Of a stretch of DNA of 58,274 nucleotides, positions 17,338 through 26,130 are shown piece by piece (the stretch's first letter is position 1; every line of letters starts with the position of its first letter). A model generated the notes under the pieces. The model saw only the letters and a list, made by a program, of their open reading frames with translations, searched no databases and had not been told where the DNA came from. The translations under genes were made by a program, and so were the position numbers. The stretch is from CAZBEL01 sp964628055. Lineage in GTDB: Bacteria > Fidelibacterota > Marinisomatia > Marinisomatales > TCS56. The stretch is taken from assembly GCA_964628055.1 (NCBI GenBank), contig CAZVNL010000014.1, forward strand, positions 1 to 58,274, read 5' to 3'.

Positions 17338-18708
17338 ATGAAAATGCTCCGTCTCTTATTACTCCTTCTGGGATCCCTCTTAATGGCCGGGGAAATGGAT
17401 GTGGTTTATCGTATTCCCATCAAAAAAACCATTGATTTGGGACTGCCTCCCTTTATTCGTCGGGCCATTGCCGTGGCCGAGGCCGAATCGGCCCGTGCCA
17501 TTATTTTCGATATTGACACCTTCGGTGGGCGGGTGGATGCCGCTACCCAGATTAAAGACGCCATTTTAGGCGCCACCGTCCCCACCGTGGCCTTCATTAA
17601 CCGTCGCGCTATTTCTGCTGGGTCGCTCATTGCCCTTTCTTGTGAGACGATCTACATGACCGGAGGGGGGACCATGGGAGCCGCCACCGCCGTGGATCTC
17701 CAGGGGAAAAAGGGTAGTGAAAAGGTCATCAGCTACATGCGCGAAGAGATGGCTGCCACCGCCGAGAGACACGGACGAAATGTGGAAATCGCCAAGGGTA
17801 TGGTGGATGAAGAATTGCATTTCGAGTATCTGATAATTGACGATGACACGGTGGAAGTCACGGACATCGAAGGCCGGAAAGAAGGGAAATTGATTACCCT
17901 CACCACGGAACTGGCCCTCAAATACAAGATGGCCGACGGGAAGGCGGAAAACCTTGAGAGAGTCTTGGCAGACCTGGGTTTGGAAGGGGCCACGGTACGA
18001 ACCGCCACTATTAACTGGTCGGAAAACTTCGTTCGGTTCCTCACCCATCCCATTGTAGCCTCTCTGCTGACGACTTTTGGATTTTTAGGAATTTTGTTTG
18101 AGCTCCAGAGTCCTGGTTGGGGGCTACCGGGTACTTTCGGCGCCGTGTGCCTGGCCCTTTCCCTGGGAGCCTCGTACATCGCTGAACTAGCCACTATGAC
18201 GGATTTACTTATCATCCTCGTGGGAGTCGTTCTATTAATGGTGGAAATATTTCTCATTCCTGGCTTTGGCTTGGCTGGTCTCTCGGGGATCGGTTTGTTA
18301 CTCTGGGGACTCTACGAACTGTTGTTGCCCGATATTCCCGTAGGGAATGAAATTCAAACCATGGCATTGACGGGATTAACCATTGGCATATTGGGTGGTC
18401 TGGTGGGGTTGTTTCTCATTTTTAAACTCATGACGAAAACCAAATTTTGGAAGAATCTCACCGCACCGGGTATCGAAAGCAGCAAAGCAGGATATTCCAC
18501 TTCCCTGGGGTTAGAGCCCTTCGTTGGCAAAGTAGGTATCGCTGACACCAAGCTGCGCCCTTCTGGCTGGATCATCGTGGAGGCCCAGCGCCTGTTCGTG
18601 GTGAGCGAGGGGACGTATGTGGACAAGAACGAACTGGTAAAAATCCTCTCCGTAGAGGGGAATCGTATTGTTGTACGAAAAGTTAATAATCAGGTAAAGG
18701 AGAATTGA
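17338..18708 (+). CDS. NfeD-family membrane serine protease (long form)
   Basis: Long-type NfeD of 456 aa. A signal peptide or anchor (1-18) is followed by a ClpP/SppA-like domain (about 20-205) with IDTFGGRVDAA and the candidate catalytic Ser in ISAGSL (about 93-96); Lys129 is a possible dyad partner. Four to five membrane helices (about 230-375) follow, then a C-terminal OB-fold NfeD domain (about 390-456; GKVGIADTKLRPSGWIIVE). Long NfeD proteins pair with SPFH/flotillin-like proteins, and floA starts one base after this stop, after a good AAAGGAG site. Together they probably control membrane quality or microdomains. Confidence 0.93.
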   Translation: MKMLRLLLLLLGSLLMAGEMDVVYRIPIKKTIDLGLPPFIRRAIAVAEAESARAIIFDIDTFGGRVDAATQIKDAILGATVPTVAFINRRAISAGSLIALSCETIYMTGGGTMGAATAVDLQGKKGSEKVISYMREEMAATAERHGRNVEIAKGMVDEELHFEYLIIDDDTVEVTDIEGRKEGKLITLTTELALKYKMADGKAENLERVLADLGLEGATVRTATINWSENFVRFLTHPIVASLLTTFGFLGILFELQSPGWGLPGTFGAVCLALSLGASYIAELATMTDLLIILVGVVLLMVEIFLIPGFGLAGLSGIGLLLWGLYELLLPDIPVGNEIQTMALTGLTIGILGGLVGLFLIFKLMTKTKFWKNLTAPGIESSKAGYSTSLGLEPFVGKVGIADTKLRPSGWIIVEAQRLFVVSEGTYVDKNELVKILSVEGNRIVVRKVNNQVKEN

Positions 18709-18709
18709 A

Positions 18710-19720
18710 ATGACAATTGTATCTATGGTAATTCTAGCCCTTTTAATCTTATTCCTTCTCGTACTGTTCTACTATGTCCCCTTGGGATTGTGGGTTCAGT
18801 CTGTAGTGAGTTTGGGGTTAGGGAAGATTACCATCATCGATTTGATTCGCATGCGTTTGCGTAAGATTCCGCCGCGGCTCATCACCGATGGTGTCATCAA
18901 CTCTTACAAGGCCGGGTTGGAGACCATCACCACCGATATGTTGGAAACCCACTACTTGGCAGGGGGGAAAGTCGCCAACGTGGTGGCGGCGTTGATCGCT
19001 GCTGACAAGGCCCGTATTCAATTACCCTACGAGACGGCCACAGCCATCGATTTAGCTGGTCGTGATGTAAAGACGGCCGTTCAAACCAGCGTGTATCCCA
19101 AGGTGATTGACGCTCCCCGGGATGGGTATTTAGCGGCCGTCGCCAAGGATGGGATTGAGCTGAAGGCCCGCGCCCGGGTTACGGTACGCACCAACATACC
19201 CGGATTGGTAGGGGGCGCCACGGATGAAACGATCATCGCCCGCGTCGGTGAAGGGATCGTGAGCGCCATTGGATCAGCAACTACCTACTCGGAAGTATTA
19301 GAGAACCCCGATAACATTTCCAGGGCCGTACTAGACAAGGGTCTGGATGCCGGTACCGCTTTCGAGATTTTGTCCATTGACATCGCTGACTTGGACGTGG
19401 GAAAAAACATTGGCGCCCGCTTGCAGGCCGACCAGGCGGAGGCCGATTTGCGCGTTGCCCAGGCCAAGGCCGAAACACGCCGGGCCATGGCGATTGCAGC
19501 CGAGCAGGAAATGAAAGCCCGTACCCAGGAGATGCGTGCCAAGGTGGTTGAAGCCGAAGCCGAAATTCCCCGCGCCATGGCCCAGGCTTTCCGCGAAGGG
19601 AATTTGGGCGTATTTGATTATTACAACATGCGCAATATCCAAGCCGATACGGCCATGCGGGAGTCTATCTCCGGTGAAGGGGGCGAAACGACTCCGCCAC
19701 ATCCGGGAAAGAAATCATAA
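18710..19720 (+). CDS. floA: Flotillin-like protein FloA
   Basis: SPFH-family membrane scaffold of bacterial lipid microdomains (UPF0365), 336 aa. A membrane helix (about 4-30) is followed by the SPFH domain (IIDLIRMRLRKIPPRLI, AIDLAGRDVKTAV), and an Ala/Glu-rich coiled-coil at about 245-300 (QAEADLRVAQAKAETRRAM). FDYYNMRNIQADTAMRESI at the end is typical. A ribosome site lies in the nfeD 3' end (AAAGGAG). Partner of the upstream NfeD protease; the gene order nfeD-floA is widespread. Confidence 0.96.
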   Translation: MTIVSMVILALLILFLLVLFYYVPLGLWVQSVVSLGLGKITIIDLIRMRLRKIPPRLITDGVINSYKAGLETITTDMLETHYLAGGKVANVVAALIAADKARIQLPYETATAIDLAGRDVKTAVQTSVYPKVIDAPRDGYLAAVAKDGIELKARARVTVRTNIPGLVGGATDETIIARVGEGIVSAIGSATTYSEVLENPDNISRAVLDKGLDAGTAFEILSIDIADLDVGKNIGARLQADQAEADLRVAQAKAETRRAMAIAAEQEMKARTQEMRAKVVEAEAEIPRAMAQAFREGNLGVFDYYNMRNIQADTAMRESISGEGGETTPPHPGKKS

Positions 19721-19723
19721 GCC

Positions 19724-20302
19724 ATGGAAGGTATAGGTTATTGGCTCTTCCTGCTGCTCCTTTACTTACTCTCTACCCTGTTAAAAAAGCGGCAGCAGAA
19801 AGCGGCCCGGAAACGATTAGAGGGGGAACAGGAAGAACCTAAACCGGAATGGGAACCTCCTGATTTTCTGAAAAACCTCTTTGGGGAAGAGGAACTCCCC
19901 TTCGGTCGACCGGCTCCGGCAATGCCAGAGGAAATGCCGGAGTCCGTACCAGAGGAAATGATGGAGGCAGCTGAGATGCCCCCTCTCCCACAGCCCAAAC
20001 CTGCCACCGAAACGCTCCGGGAATCCAGGGCGGCTAAAAGAGAGGGCTTAAAGCTCGCCCGGGAAGACGTTTCTCAGTTGCGTTCGGAACTTAAACGGCG
20101 CGATGAGCAGAAAGATCGGGAAGATGCGGAAGCACAGGAAGGTAGCGCTTACAGAATCCTTAAGACCAGGATTGCAACCACGCCCCTGGTAGGCTCCTTT
20201 TTCGAAGATGTGGGCACTTTAAAACAGGCCATTGTGCTCCGGGAGATTCTGGGGAAACCCCGGGCGCTGAATAAATACCGACCGGGCGGACCGCAGTTTT
20301 AA
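19724..20302 (+). CDS. Small single-pass membrane protein, third gene of the nfeD-floA unit
   Basis: A 192-aa protein I cannot name. One N-terminal membrane helix (about 4-22, GYWLFLLLLYLLSTLL) is followed by a basic stop-transfer patch (KKRQQKAARKR) and a low-complexity Pro/Glu/Met-rich region (about 35-95). A charged helical stretch comes next (about 100-145), then a C-terminal block (PLVGSFFEDVGTLKQAIVLREILGKP) that looks like the conserved functional end. Start ATG 19724 is only 3 nt after floA, so it is coexpressed with nfeD and floA. It may be a scaffold or adaptor of the same membrane domain; this is inferred from position only. Confidence 0.75.
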   Translation: MEGIGYWLFLLLLYLLSTLLKKRQQKAARKRLEGEQEEPKPEWEPPDFLKNLFGEEELPFGRPAPAMPEEMPESVPEEMMEAAEMPPLPQPKPATETLRESRAAKREGLKLAREDVSQLRSELKRRDEQKDREDAEAQEGSAYRILKTRIATTPLVGSFFEDVGTLKQAIVLREILGKPRALNKYRPGGPQF

Positions 20303-20322
20303 CTTATTGGCCGGTGGGGTCG

Positions 20323-22026
20323 TCAGCGTTTAATTCGCCGGCCCTTCTCTTCGTTAATAAAAATCCACGCCGCTAGTTTACCAATATTGAGCGGTTCTTC
20401 CACGTTCCAGTACTGGCGTCCGTGGTGGTAGCGGGAGCTGGTATCATCGGCAGGGATACTGTGTACAAAGTCAAGAATTTGGCGGATACGATCCTGCCAT
20501 AATTTCATATTGCTTTCCCGCAGGTCGACCCACCCGGCGTAGGCCCAGTTATCGATTTTTGCCGGCGTGATGCGAATGGATTTCCGCCCCAGGGAAACGG
20601 GAATTTTCACTTCCGGACCGCGCAAGAGATGTTTCCCGTCGCTCAGTAATATGGGAATACCGATAGATAAAATTTGAGCCCGTAAGTCCCGGGCCTGGGA
20701 CAGGTACCGTTCGACGGCGGCCGTGAGTTCCCGGTAATCCTGTTCCAGGATGCGCTCTGGTTCGGGGCAGACCTGTCGTAAAATGTAGGCTTCGTAGAGG
20801 ATTTTTGACAGTCGGGGTGGGCCCAGTATTTCGAAGGCGACGCTCTCCACGCCGTGCTCCTTCTCCAGGCGCTCCATTTCCTCCAATGCCCGATGGCGCA
20901 TGTAGCCGGCCCGGTAGGTGGGCCCCATAATGGCATTGTTTAAAGCGTTTAAAATATCATGCCCGGTGCTATCGCCAAGAATCTCTAAAATGACATTGGC
21001 AGCGATTTCTTCGGGGGTGACAAACTCCATCTGGCCAGCGGAAGTAATGGTTTCGAATTCCGCCAGGGAGAAGATGCCATTCTCGCCGGTGTCAATGTAC
21101 ACAGAGCACAGCGTATCGTCCAGGGCGGTCCAGTTGCCTTCTCCGGTGAAATCAAAAAGATCTTTTAGGACCATCGCCTTATCTAAAGGACAGTCGTAGA
21201 GTTGAATCGGTTGGCCGCGGCGTTTTATTTCCCCATAGTGGATGCCCTTCCAGGCAATGGCCGCCGCCGGCTTGATCTCTTTACAGATGGGTCCGTCGGG
21301 TGTTCGCGCCATGAGGAATAGCAACATGGTATGGGCGCCAGCCAGGGAAGATTTACTCAAGAGAACCCGCGATGGCCGCTCTTCACTATGGGTGTAAGGA
21401 ATGTTCAACCCCATACCCCCTGTGCCGGTAGTGCCGATTTTAATGTACAAGCGGGTTTTATTCTCCACCATGCTGGTGTACAAGGTTTGCACATGGCGGA
21501 TTATTTGGGGAATGTACAGGGTGGTAAGCAATTTTTCCAGGGCCGTGGTGAGTTCGGGCGAGAGGGTATTTGTTTCCTGGGCCTGGGAGAGTTCCTGTTT
21601 TAAGCTGTAGTAACTATTGTAGATGTCTTGATAGGCCAGGGCCGTGGCGGAGTTGACGGAATCGATGATGATGTCGGGTTTATGTTTACTGATTACATTG
21701 TGCAGGAAGGAGGTTTCCATGGTGCTTTCGTCCAGGGCTTCCATAGTATCTTCCATGAGGGTGTGACGGTGCTGGGGATTATTGAGGAGCGTTTCCCGGG
21801 GGTAGTCCTTCAAGGTAGTGCGCACGAAGATGTTCCCCCATTCCGGAGTGAATTTTACCTGAGGCGCCTCCTTTTTCATCAGGGAGCAGGCTTCCCGGGC
21901 TTCCGGCTCCGTTAAAGACAAGATAACCACCTCTCGAGGTTGGTGCTGGACCAGCCTGCGTATTATGGCCATACCCACTAATCCCCAACCTCCTAAGATG
22001 AGTACACGCCGATCACGAATTTCCAT
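20323..22026 (-). CDS. Unknown 567-aa protein with N-terminal NAD(P)-binding Rossmann fold
   Basis: The N-terminus VLILGGWGLVGMAIIRRL (residues 8-25) is a Rossmann dinucleotide-binding motif like those of extended SDR/epimerase proteins. KPDIIIDSVNSATALAYQD and GTGGMGLNIPYTHSEERPSR continue an epimerase-like pattern, including a YxxxK-free active site. The C-terminal about 350 residues (HYGEIKRRG, PTYRAGYMRHRALEEME, SLGRKSIRITPAKID) are not recognised. No signal peptide, so cytoplasmic. It follows coaE on the same strand after 136 bp and converges on the nfeD-floA unit. Function unknown; an oxidoreductase or isomerase is possible. Confidence 0.8.
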   Translation of the reverse strand: MEIRDRRVLILGGWGLVGMAIIRRLVQHQPREVVILSLTEPEAREACSLMKKEAPQVKFTPEWGNIFVRTTLKDYPRETLLNNPQHRHTLMEDTMEALDESTMETSFLHNVISKHKPDIIIDSVNSATALAYQDIYNSYYSLKQELSQAQETNTLSPELTTALEKLLTTLYIPQIIRHVQTLYTSMVENKTRLYIKIGTTGTGGMGLNIPYTHSEERPSRVLLSKSSLAGAHTMLLFLMARTPDGPICKEIKPAAAIAWKGIHYGEIKRRGQPIQLYDCPLDKAMVLKDLFDFTGEGNWTALDDTLCSVYIDTGENGIFSLAEFETITSAGQMEFVTPEEIAANVILEILGDSTGHDILNALNNAIMGPTYRAGYMRHRALEEMERLEKEHGVESVAFEILGPPRLSKILYEAYILRQVCPEPERILEQDYRELTAAVERYLSQARDLRAQILSIGIPILLSDGKHLLRGPEVKIPVSLGRKSIRITPAKIDNWAYAGWVDLRESNMKLWQDRIRQILDFVHSIPADDTSSRYHHGRQYWNVEEPLNIGKLAAWIFINEEKGRRIKR

Positions 22027-22130
22027 ACCAGACCTCCAATTTTATCGCTGGTTCCCGTTTGCAGGAAGTTAATTTAGTATTAAACGATGTTCTTCTGGGA
22101 AAAAATCAGCTTAACCCCCGGTGAAGCGCC

Positions 22131-22164
22131 AAGACCGCTTTCCAGGGTGGAACCCTAGGGTCTT
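22131..22164 (-). terminator. Hairpin at the end of coaE
   Basis: Nested inverted repeat: outer arms AAGACC / GGTCTT (22131-22136 and 22159-22164) and an inner stem AGGGT / ACCCT with a 3-nt loop. It overlaps the coaE stop and is not followed by a T run on the minus strand, so it may be an RNA-stabilising structure rather than a terminator. Confidence 0.3.
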
Positions 22165-22756
22165 AAGTTAGTTGACGGTAGATTTCCAGGGCCTGCTTTT
22201 TCAGGTCTTCTAAGCCGCCATCGTTATGGATCACGAAATCTGCCATGCGCAGCTTTTCTTCTTCGGACCATTGTAAGTCCATGCGTTTTAATATTTCGTC
22301 CCGGGTCAGATTTCCCCGCTGCAAAGCCCTTTCCAGGCGGTGCCGATACAAGGCGGTAACGACAATGACGTAATCCAGATGCTGGTCATAACCCGATTCG
22401 TAGATCAGGGCGCCATCCACAATGAAGAGGCTGTACTTTTTCGATTGGCTGATCTGTTCAAAGGTCTTGTCAATGCGGTTGAACACGTAAGGGTGGACAA
22501 TGGTGTTAAGGCGCAACTGGTGGTCTTCGTCTTGTAGGCCGATGCGAGCCAGTTTCTTCCGGTCAATGGCGCCGTCGGCTCCCATAATATCCGTGGAAAA
22601 CTCAGCAATGAGTTCCTGTTGCGCCTCTTTATTCGTTTCGAGGATTTGTTTTGCCTCGGCGTCGGAATCGAAGACAAAGGCTCCTTGTTCCGCTAAGATA
22701 TTGCTTGCGGCGCTCTTTCCGGAACCAATGCCACCCGTTAACCCTACTCTTAACAT
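22163..22756 (-). CDS. coaE: Dephospho-CoA kinase
   Basis: Last step of coenzyme A synthesis: ATP-dependent 3'-phosphorylation of dephospho-CoA. LTGGIGSGKSAASN (residues 7-20) is the P-loop, FDSDAEAKQIL holds the conserved DxD substrate motif, VIVVTALYRHRLERALQRGNLTRDE is the lid region. Length 197 aa is typical. It starts one base after the adk stop, indicating coupling, and is the last gene of the salvage run. Confidence 0.96.
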   Translation of the reverse strand: MLRVGLTGGIGSGKSAASNILAEQGAFVFDSDAEAKQILETNKEAQQELIAEFSTDIMGADGAIDRKKLARIGLQDEDHQLRLNTIVHPYVFNRIDKTFEQISQSKKYSLFIVDGALIYESGYDQHLDYVIVVTALYRHRLERALQRGNLTRDEILKRMDLQWSEEEKLRMADFVIHNDGGLEDLKKQALEIYRQLT

Positions 22757-22757
22757 T

Positions 22758-23318
22758 TTATTTCAACACCTTTAAAATACGGTTCGTGATTTCAGGGATC
22801 GGCCCTGCCCCATAGACGGTTTTTAACAGGTTTTGTTTTTCATAGTACCCCAGAATGGGTTGTGTCAACTTCCGGTAAACATCTAATCTTTTGGTGATTA
22901 CAGTGGGATTGTCGTCGCTACGTCCGGAGGTTTTCCCTCTCCGTATTAGACGTTGGATGAGTTCTTCGTCCTCGGCAGTGAGGTTTATGACGGCATCCAG
23001 GGAGTGATGGGATTGTTGCACGAGGCGATCCAGGCCCTGAGCCTGGGGGATTGTGCGGGGAAAGCCATCCAGGAGGTAACCGCGGGCACACTCGGGACGT
23101 CGTAAATAGCTTTCCATGATCGTAAGGAGGATATCGTCGGGGACTAAGTAACCCTGGTCGATGTAGGTTTTGGCTTGCTGGCCGATGGGGCTTTGGGATT
23201 TTATTTCAGCGCGTAAAATGTCCCCGGTGGACAAATGGGCGATCCCAAAATGTTTGCTGACACGATCGGCTTGGGTCCCTTTTCCCACGCCTGGTGGGCC
23301 GATAAAGATGAGTCGCAT
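22758..23318 (-). CDS. adk: Adenylate kinase, short-lid form
   Basis: Interconverts AMP, ADP and ATP. FIGPPGVGKGTQA is the P-loop, STGDILRAEI the AMP site, LLDGFPRTIPQAQGLD the family signature. The lid is the short form (RRGKTSGRSDDNP) without the zinc finger seen in long Gram-positive enzymes. I prefer ATG 23316-23318 (186 aa, MRLIFIGPPG) to the TTG three codons upstream, since the family normally begins right at the first strand. Between nupC and coaE on the same strand, with short gaps. Confidence 0.95.
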   Translation of the reverse strand: MRLIFIGPPGVGKGTQADRVSKHFGIAHLSTGDILRAEIKSQSPIGQQAKTYIDQGYLVPDDILLTIMESYLRRPECARGYLLDGFPRTIPQAQGLDRLVQQSHHSLDAVINLTAEDEELIQRLIRRGKTSGRSDDNPTVITKRLDVYRKLTQPILGYYEKQNLLKTVYGAGPIPEITNRILKVLK

Positions 23319-23345
23319 GGTATTCAATCCCGTTCAATAATAAGC

Positions 23346-24563
23346 TTAAATCAGCACTCCTGCAATGGTTGCGGTGAGCCACGAAGCCAACGCCCCGCCG
23401 AACATGGCTTTCATGGCTACCTGGGCTAAATCCCGGCGGCGGTTCGGGGCCAGGGCGCCGATCCCGCCAATCTGGATGCCGATGGAAGCGAAGTTAGCAA
23501 AGCCGCATAAGGCGTAGGAGGCGATAATAACCGACCGCTCGTTTAGCTGGGGGATCATATCGTGAAGATGCCCGTAGGCAATGAGTTCCGTGAGGACGAG
23601 CTTCTCCCCCATGAGGGTTCCCACCTTGAACATATCTTCCACCGGGACCCCCATGGTAAAGGCCAGGGGGGAGAAAATCCACCCAAGGATTTGTTCCAGG
23701 CTCAAGCCCACTAAGTTCAACCCGTAGTTGATGCCTGCCACCAGCGCCACGAAAGCAATGAGCATGGCCGCCACGTTAGCGGCCAGGCGTAGGCCGTCGG
23801 AAGATCCGTGCACGATGGCCTCCATAACGTTCGCATCCCGCTTGACTAGGTTCATTTTCAGGGTCCCACGTGTCGGGGAGTCTTCAGTTTCTGGGTAGAT
23901 AATTTTAGCTATCACCAGGGCGGCAGGGGCGCTCATCACCGAGGCGGCCATGAGATGCCCGGCGATGTTGGGGATGTTCGAGAGCCATTTCACGTAAATG
24001 GCCATGACCCCGCCCGCGATGGTGGCGAACCCACCGGTCATAATGGCCATGAGTTCACTCCGGGTCATGGTCTCGATGAAGGGGCGGATTATGAAGGGGG
24101 CTTCCGTCTGCCCAACAAAGATGTTAGCGGCGTTCGAGAGGGTTTCCGAACCGCTGGTCTGCATGGTTTTTTGCATGGCTTTGGCAATGATTTTCACGAT
24201 GAATTGCATGATGCCCAGGTGGTAGAAAATGGCCATGACGGCGGAAAAGAAAATGATAGTGGGGAGAACCTGGAAGGCAAAGAACCTGCCCAACGATCCT
24301 TCCTGCCCGGGAGCGAGGGCCAGTTCGTTAAAAACGAAGTAAGCGCCCTCGTCGGAAAATTGCAGAAGGGTCATAATGGCTTTATTGAAAAACCTGAAGA
24401 GCGGTTTGCCTATGGGGGTAACCAGGATGAACAAGGCGAAGAATAGTTGCAGTCCCAATCCCCATAAAACCAGACGGAGGTTGATTGCTTTGCGGTTGTT
24501 GGATAGTAGGTAAGCCAGACCGAGGATAGCGAAGATTCCCAGGAAACCAATTAGTTGTTGCAT
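23346..24563 (-). CDS. nupC: NupC-type concentrative nucleoside transporter
   Basis: Inner-membrane Na+ or H+ coupled importer of pyrimidine and other nucleosides (CNT family), 405 aa. GQTEAPFIIRPFIETMTRSEL and GGFATIAGGVMAIYV are the central substrate-binding motifs, and CGFANFASIGIQIGGIGALAP is the second repeat motif near the C-terminus. About 9-10 hydrophobic segments are seen. It starts at ATG 24561-24563, six bases after the end of the (broken) tdk frame. Supplies nucleosides for cdd and udk in the same run. Confidence 0.95.
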   Translation of the reverse strand: MQQLIGFLGIFAILGLAYLLSNNRKAINLRLVLWGLGLQLFFALFILVTPIGKPLFRFFNKAIMTLLQFSDEGAYFVFNELALAPGQEGSLGRFFAFQVLPTIIFFSAVMAIFYHLGIMQFIVKIIAKAMQKTMQTSGSETLSNAANIFVGQTEAPFIIRPFIETMTRSELMAIMTGGFATIAGGVMAIYVKWLSNIPNIAGHLMAASVMSAPAALVIAKIIYPETEDSPTRGTLKMNLVKRDANVMEAIVHGSSDGLRLAANVAAMLIAFVALVAGINYGLNLVGLSLEQILGWIFSPLAFTMGVPVEDMFKVGTLMGEKLVLTELIAYGHLHDMIPQLNERSVIIASYALCGFANFASIGIQIGGIGALAPNRRRDLAQVAMKAMFGGALASWLTATIAGVLI

Positions 24564-24569
24564 GGCGTT

Positions 24570-25114
24570 TTAACCTCTTTCATTTTTGGGGGCTTCGTAG
24601 ATGTCCGTTTCACCGATGATCACCTGCGCTGAATCTTGGCTGGTGCGCTGAGTGTAGCCAGCTGGATTTCCGCAGATCACGCAAATTGCCTAGAGCTTGT
24701 CTAGATAGTCAGCTTCGCACATGAGGGTGGGCATGGGACCGAAGGGTTCGCCGCGGTAGTCAGTATTCAATCCAGCCACCACCCGTTTTTTCTGTTTGGC
24801 CAGAGTTTTACAAACCGACACCAAATTAGGGCCGAAGAACTGGCCTTCATCGATGCCCACCACCTCAGTCTCCTGGGCCAAACGGAGGATTTCTTCAGCA
24901 TCTTCTACCAGGTGTGCTTCCAACATCATTTGGTTGTGGGAGACGATGTGTTCGCTGCTGTAGCGATCATCAATGCGCGGTTTGAAGACAACCGTTTTTG
25001 TTTGGCGATCTTGGCCCGCCGCAACCGGCGAATCAATTCTTCCGTCTTTCCACTGAACATGCTGCCGCAGATGACTTCGATGGAACCGGTCTGATGAGAA
25101 ACGATCAGAGACAT
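24570..25114 (-). pseudogene. tdk: Thymidine kinase with frameshift and internal amber stop
   Basis: Homologous throughout to bacterial type II thymidine kinase. The first part has the P-loop GSMFSGKTEELIRRL, and the rest has DRYSSEHIVSHNQMMLEAHL, the catalytic VVGIDEGQFF, DYRGEPFGPMPTLMCEAD and the zinc-type ICVICGNPAGYTQR. Two lesions break it. A run of five A (five T at 24995-24999 on the plus strand) has one base too few, so the frame shifts after KQK. A TAG at the codon after DKL (24690-24692) stops it before AICVICG. The homologous frame then continues to TAA 24570-24572, just before nupC. Repaired length would be about 181 aa, normal for the family. It starts directly at the udk stop. 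Confidence 0.9.
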
Positions 25115-25741
25115 CTACAAATTCCTGAGAATGGCGTGAATTTTGGTCCTCAAAAGATCAATGGCGACGATATTCTGGCCTCCTTCCGGTATGATAATAT
25201 CGGCATAATATTTGGAGGGCTCCACAAATTGTTGGTGCATGATCCGCACCGTTGACAGGTATTGGTCGATGACGCTTTGAACCGATCGACCGCGCTCCCG
25301 GGTGTCCCGCGTTAAGCGGCGGATAAAGCGGATGTCCGCCGGCGTTTCTACGTACACTTTAATATCCATGAGGTCTCGGAGGGCCGGGTAGTGTAAAGTT
25401 AGAATCCCCTCCACGACGACAACCCGGTGTGGTTCGATGGTCCGCGTCTCTTTCTTGCGGGTGTGGGTGGCGAAATCGTAAATGGGTCCCTGGGTAGGTT
25501 CAGCGGCCATTAACTGTTTTACCTGCTGAGTGAAGAGCGTGATATCGATGGCGTCGGGATGGTCGAAATTCTGATGGTGACGCTCTTTTAAGGGGAGGTG
25601 AGAGAGGTCTTTGTAGTAGGAATCTTGTTCAATGACCACCACCTGTCCCGGTCCGTATTCATGGAGGAGTTGCTTGGCGATGGAGGTTTTACCGGAGCCA
25701 GTTCCCCCGGCGATACCGATGAGAATAGGGATCGTATTCAT
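25115..25741 (-). CDS. udk: Uridine/cytidine kinase
   Basis: Phosphorylates uridine and cytidine to UMP and CMP. IGIAGGTGSGKTSIAKQL (residues 8-25) is the P-loop, IEQDSYYKDLSHLPL and NFDHPDAID form the substrate region, VVVEGILTLHYPALRDLMDIKVYV the core, RFIRRLTRDTRERGRS the lid. 208 aa, normal length. Its start overlaps the cdd stop by 4 nt (ATGA). The product of cytidine deamination by Cdd is its substrate, which fits the operon. Confidence 0.96.
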   Translation of the reverse strand: MNTIPILIGIAGGTGSGKTSIAKQLLHEYGPGQVVVIEQDSYYKDLSHLPLKERHHQNFDHPDAIDITLFTQQVKQLMAAEPTQGPIYDFATHTRKKETRTIEPHRVVVVEGILTLHYPALRDLMDIKVYVETPADIRFIRRLTRDTRERGRSVQSVIDQYLSTVRIMHQQFVEPSKYYADIIIPEGGQNIVAIDLLRTKIHAILRNL

Positions 25742-26127
25742 TTCAGGTTGGTCTGGTCGAAAGGTTCTGGAAAGAGCGCCTTACTGGTTGTGGTGGTGTA
25801 GTGTCCATCCTTGCCTGTGAGATACACTGGGATATCGCCGCACAGTTCCCAAATTACTTGTCGGCAAGCGCCGCAGGGTGGGGCGCCATTTTCGGTGGCT
25901 ACTGCCAGGGCTTTGAACTGTTTGTGTCCCGCCGAGAGGGCGTTGTAGATGGCGATTCGTTCGGCGCAGCATGTTAGCCCGTAACTGCTGGACTCCACGT
26001 TGCAACCGCCAACGATGGTCCCCGCTTTCGTTAGTATGGCAGCCCCCACGGTGTAATGAGAATAAGGTGCCTGAGCACGGGAACGCATGGCTACGGCTTG
26101 GTCGATCAGTGCTTGTATAGTATTCAT
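25738..26127 (-). CDS. cdd: Cytidine deaminase
   Basis: Zinc enzyme that converts cytidine and deoxycytidine to uridine and deoxyuridine. CCAERIAIYNA carries the zinc Cys and the proton-shuttling Glu, PPCGACRQVIWE the other two zinc cysteines, and GGCNVESSSYGLTCC the substrate loop. The tetrameric short form of 129 aa. Starts 3 nt after the rhomboid stop. Confidence 0.96.
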   Translation of the reverse strand: MNTIQALIDQAVAMRSRAQAPYSHYTVGAAILTKAGTIVGGCNVESSSYGLTCCAERIAIYNALSAGHKQFKALAVATENGAPPCGACRQVIWELCGDIPVYLTGKDGHYTTTTSKALFPEPFDQTNLK

Positions 26128-26130
26128 AGG

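Noticed and set aside
24980..25010. Programmed -1 frameshift in tdk at AAAAA
   Set aside because: A -1 slip would restore the frame, but the run is short, no stimulatory hairpin is evident, and a second lesion (TAG) follows. Decay or sequencing error is simpler.
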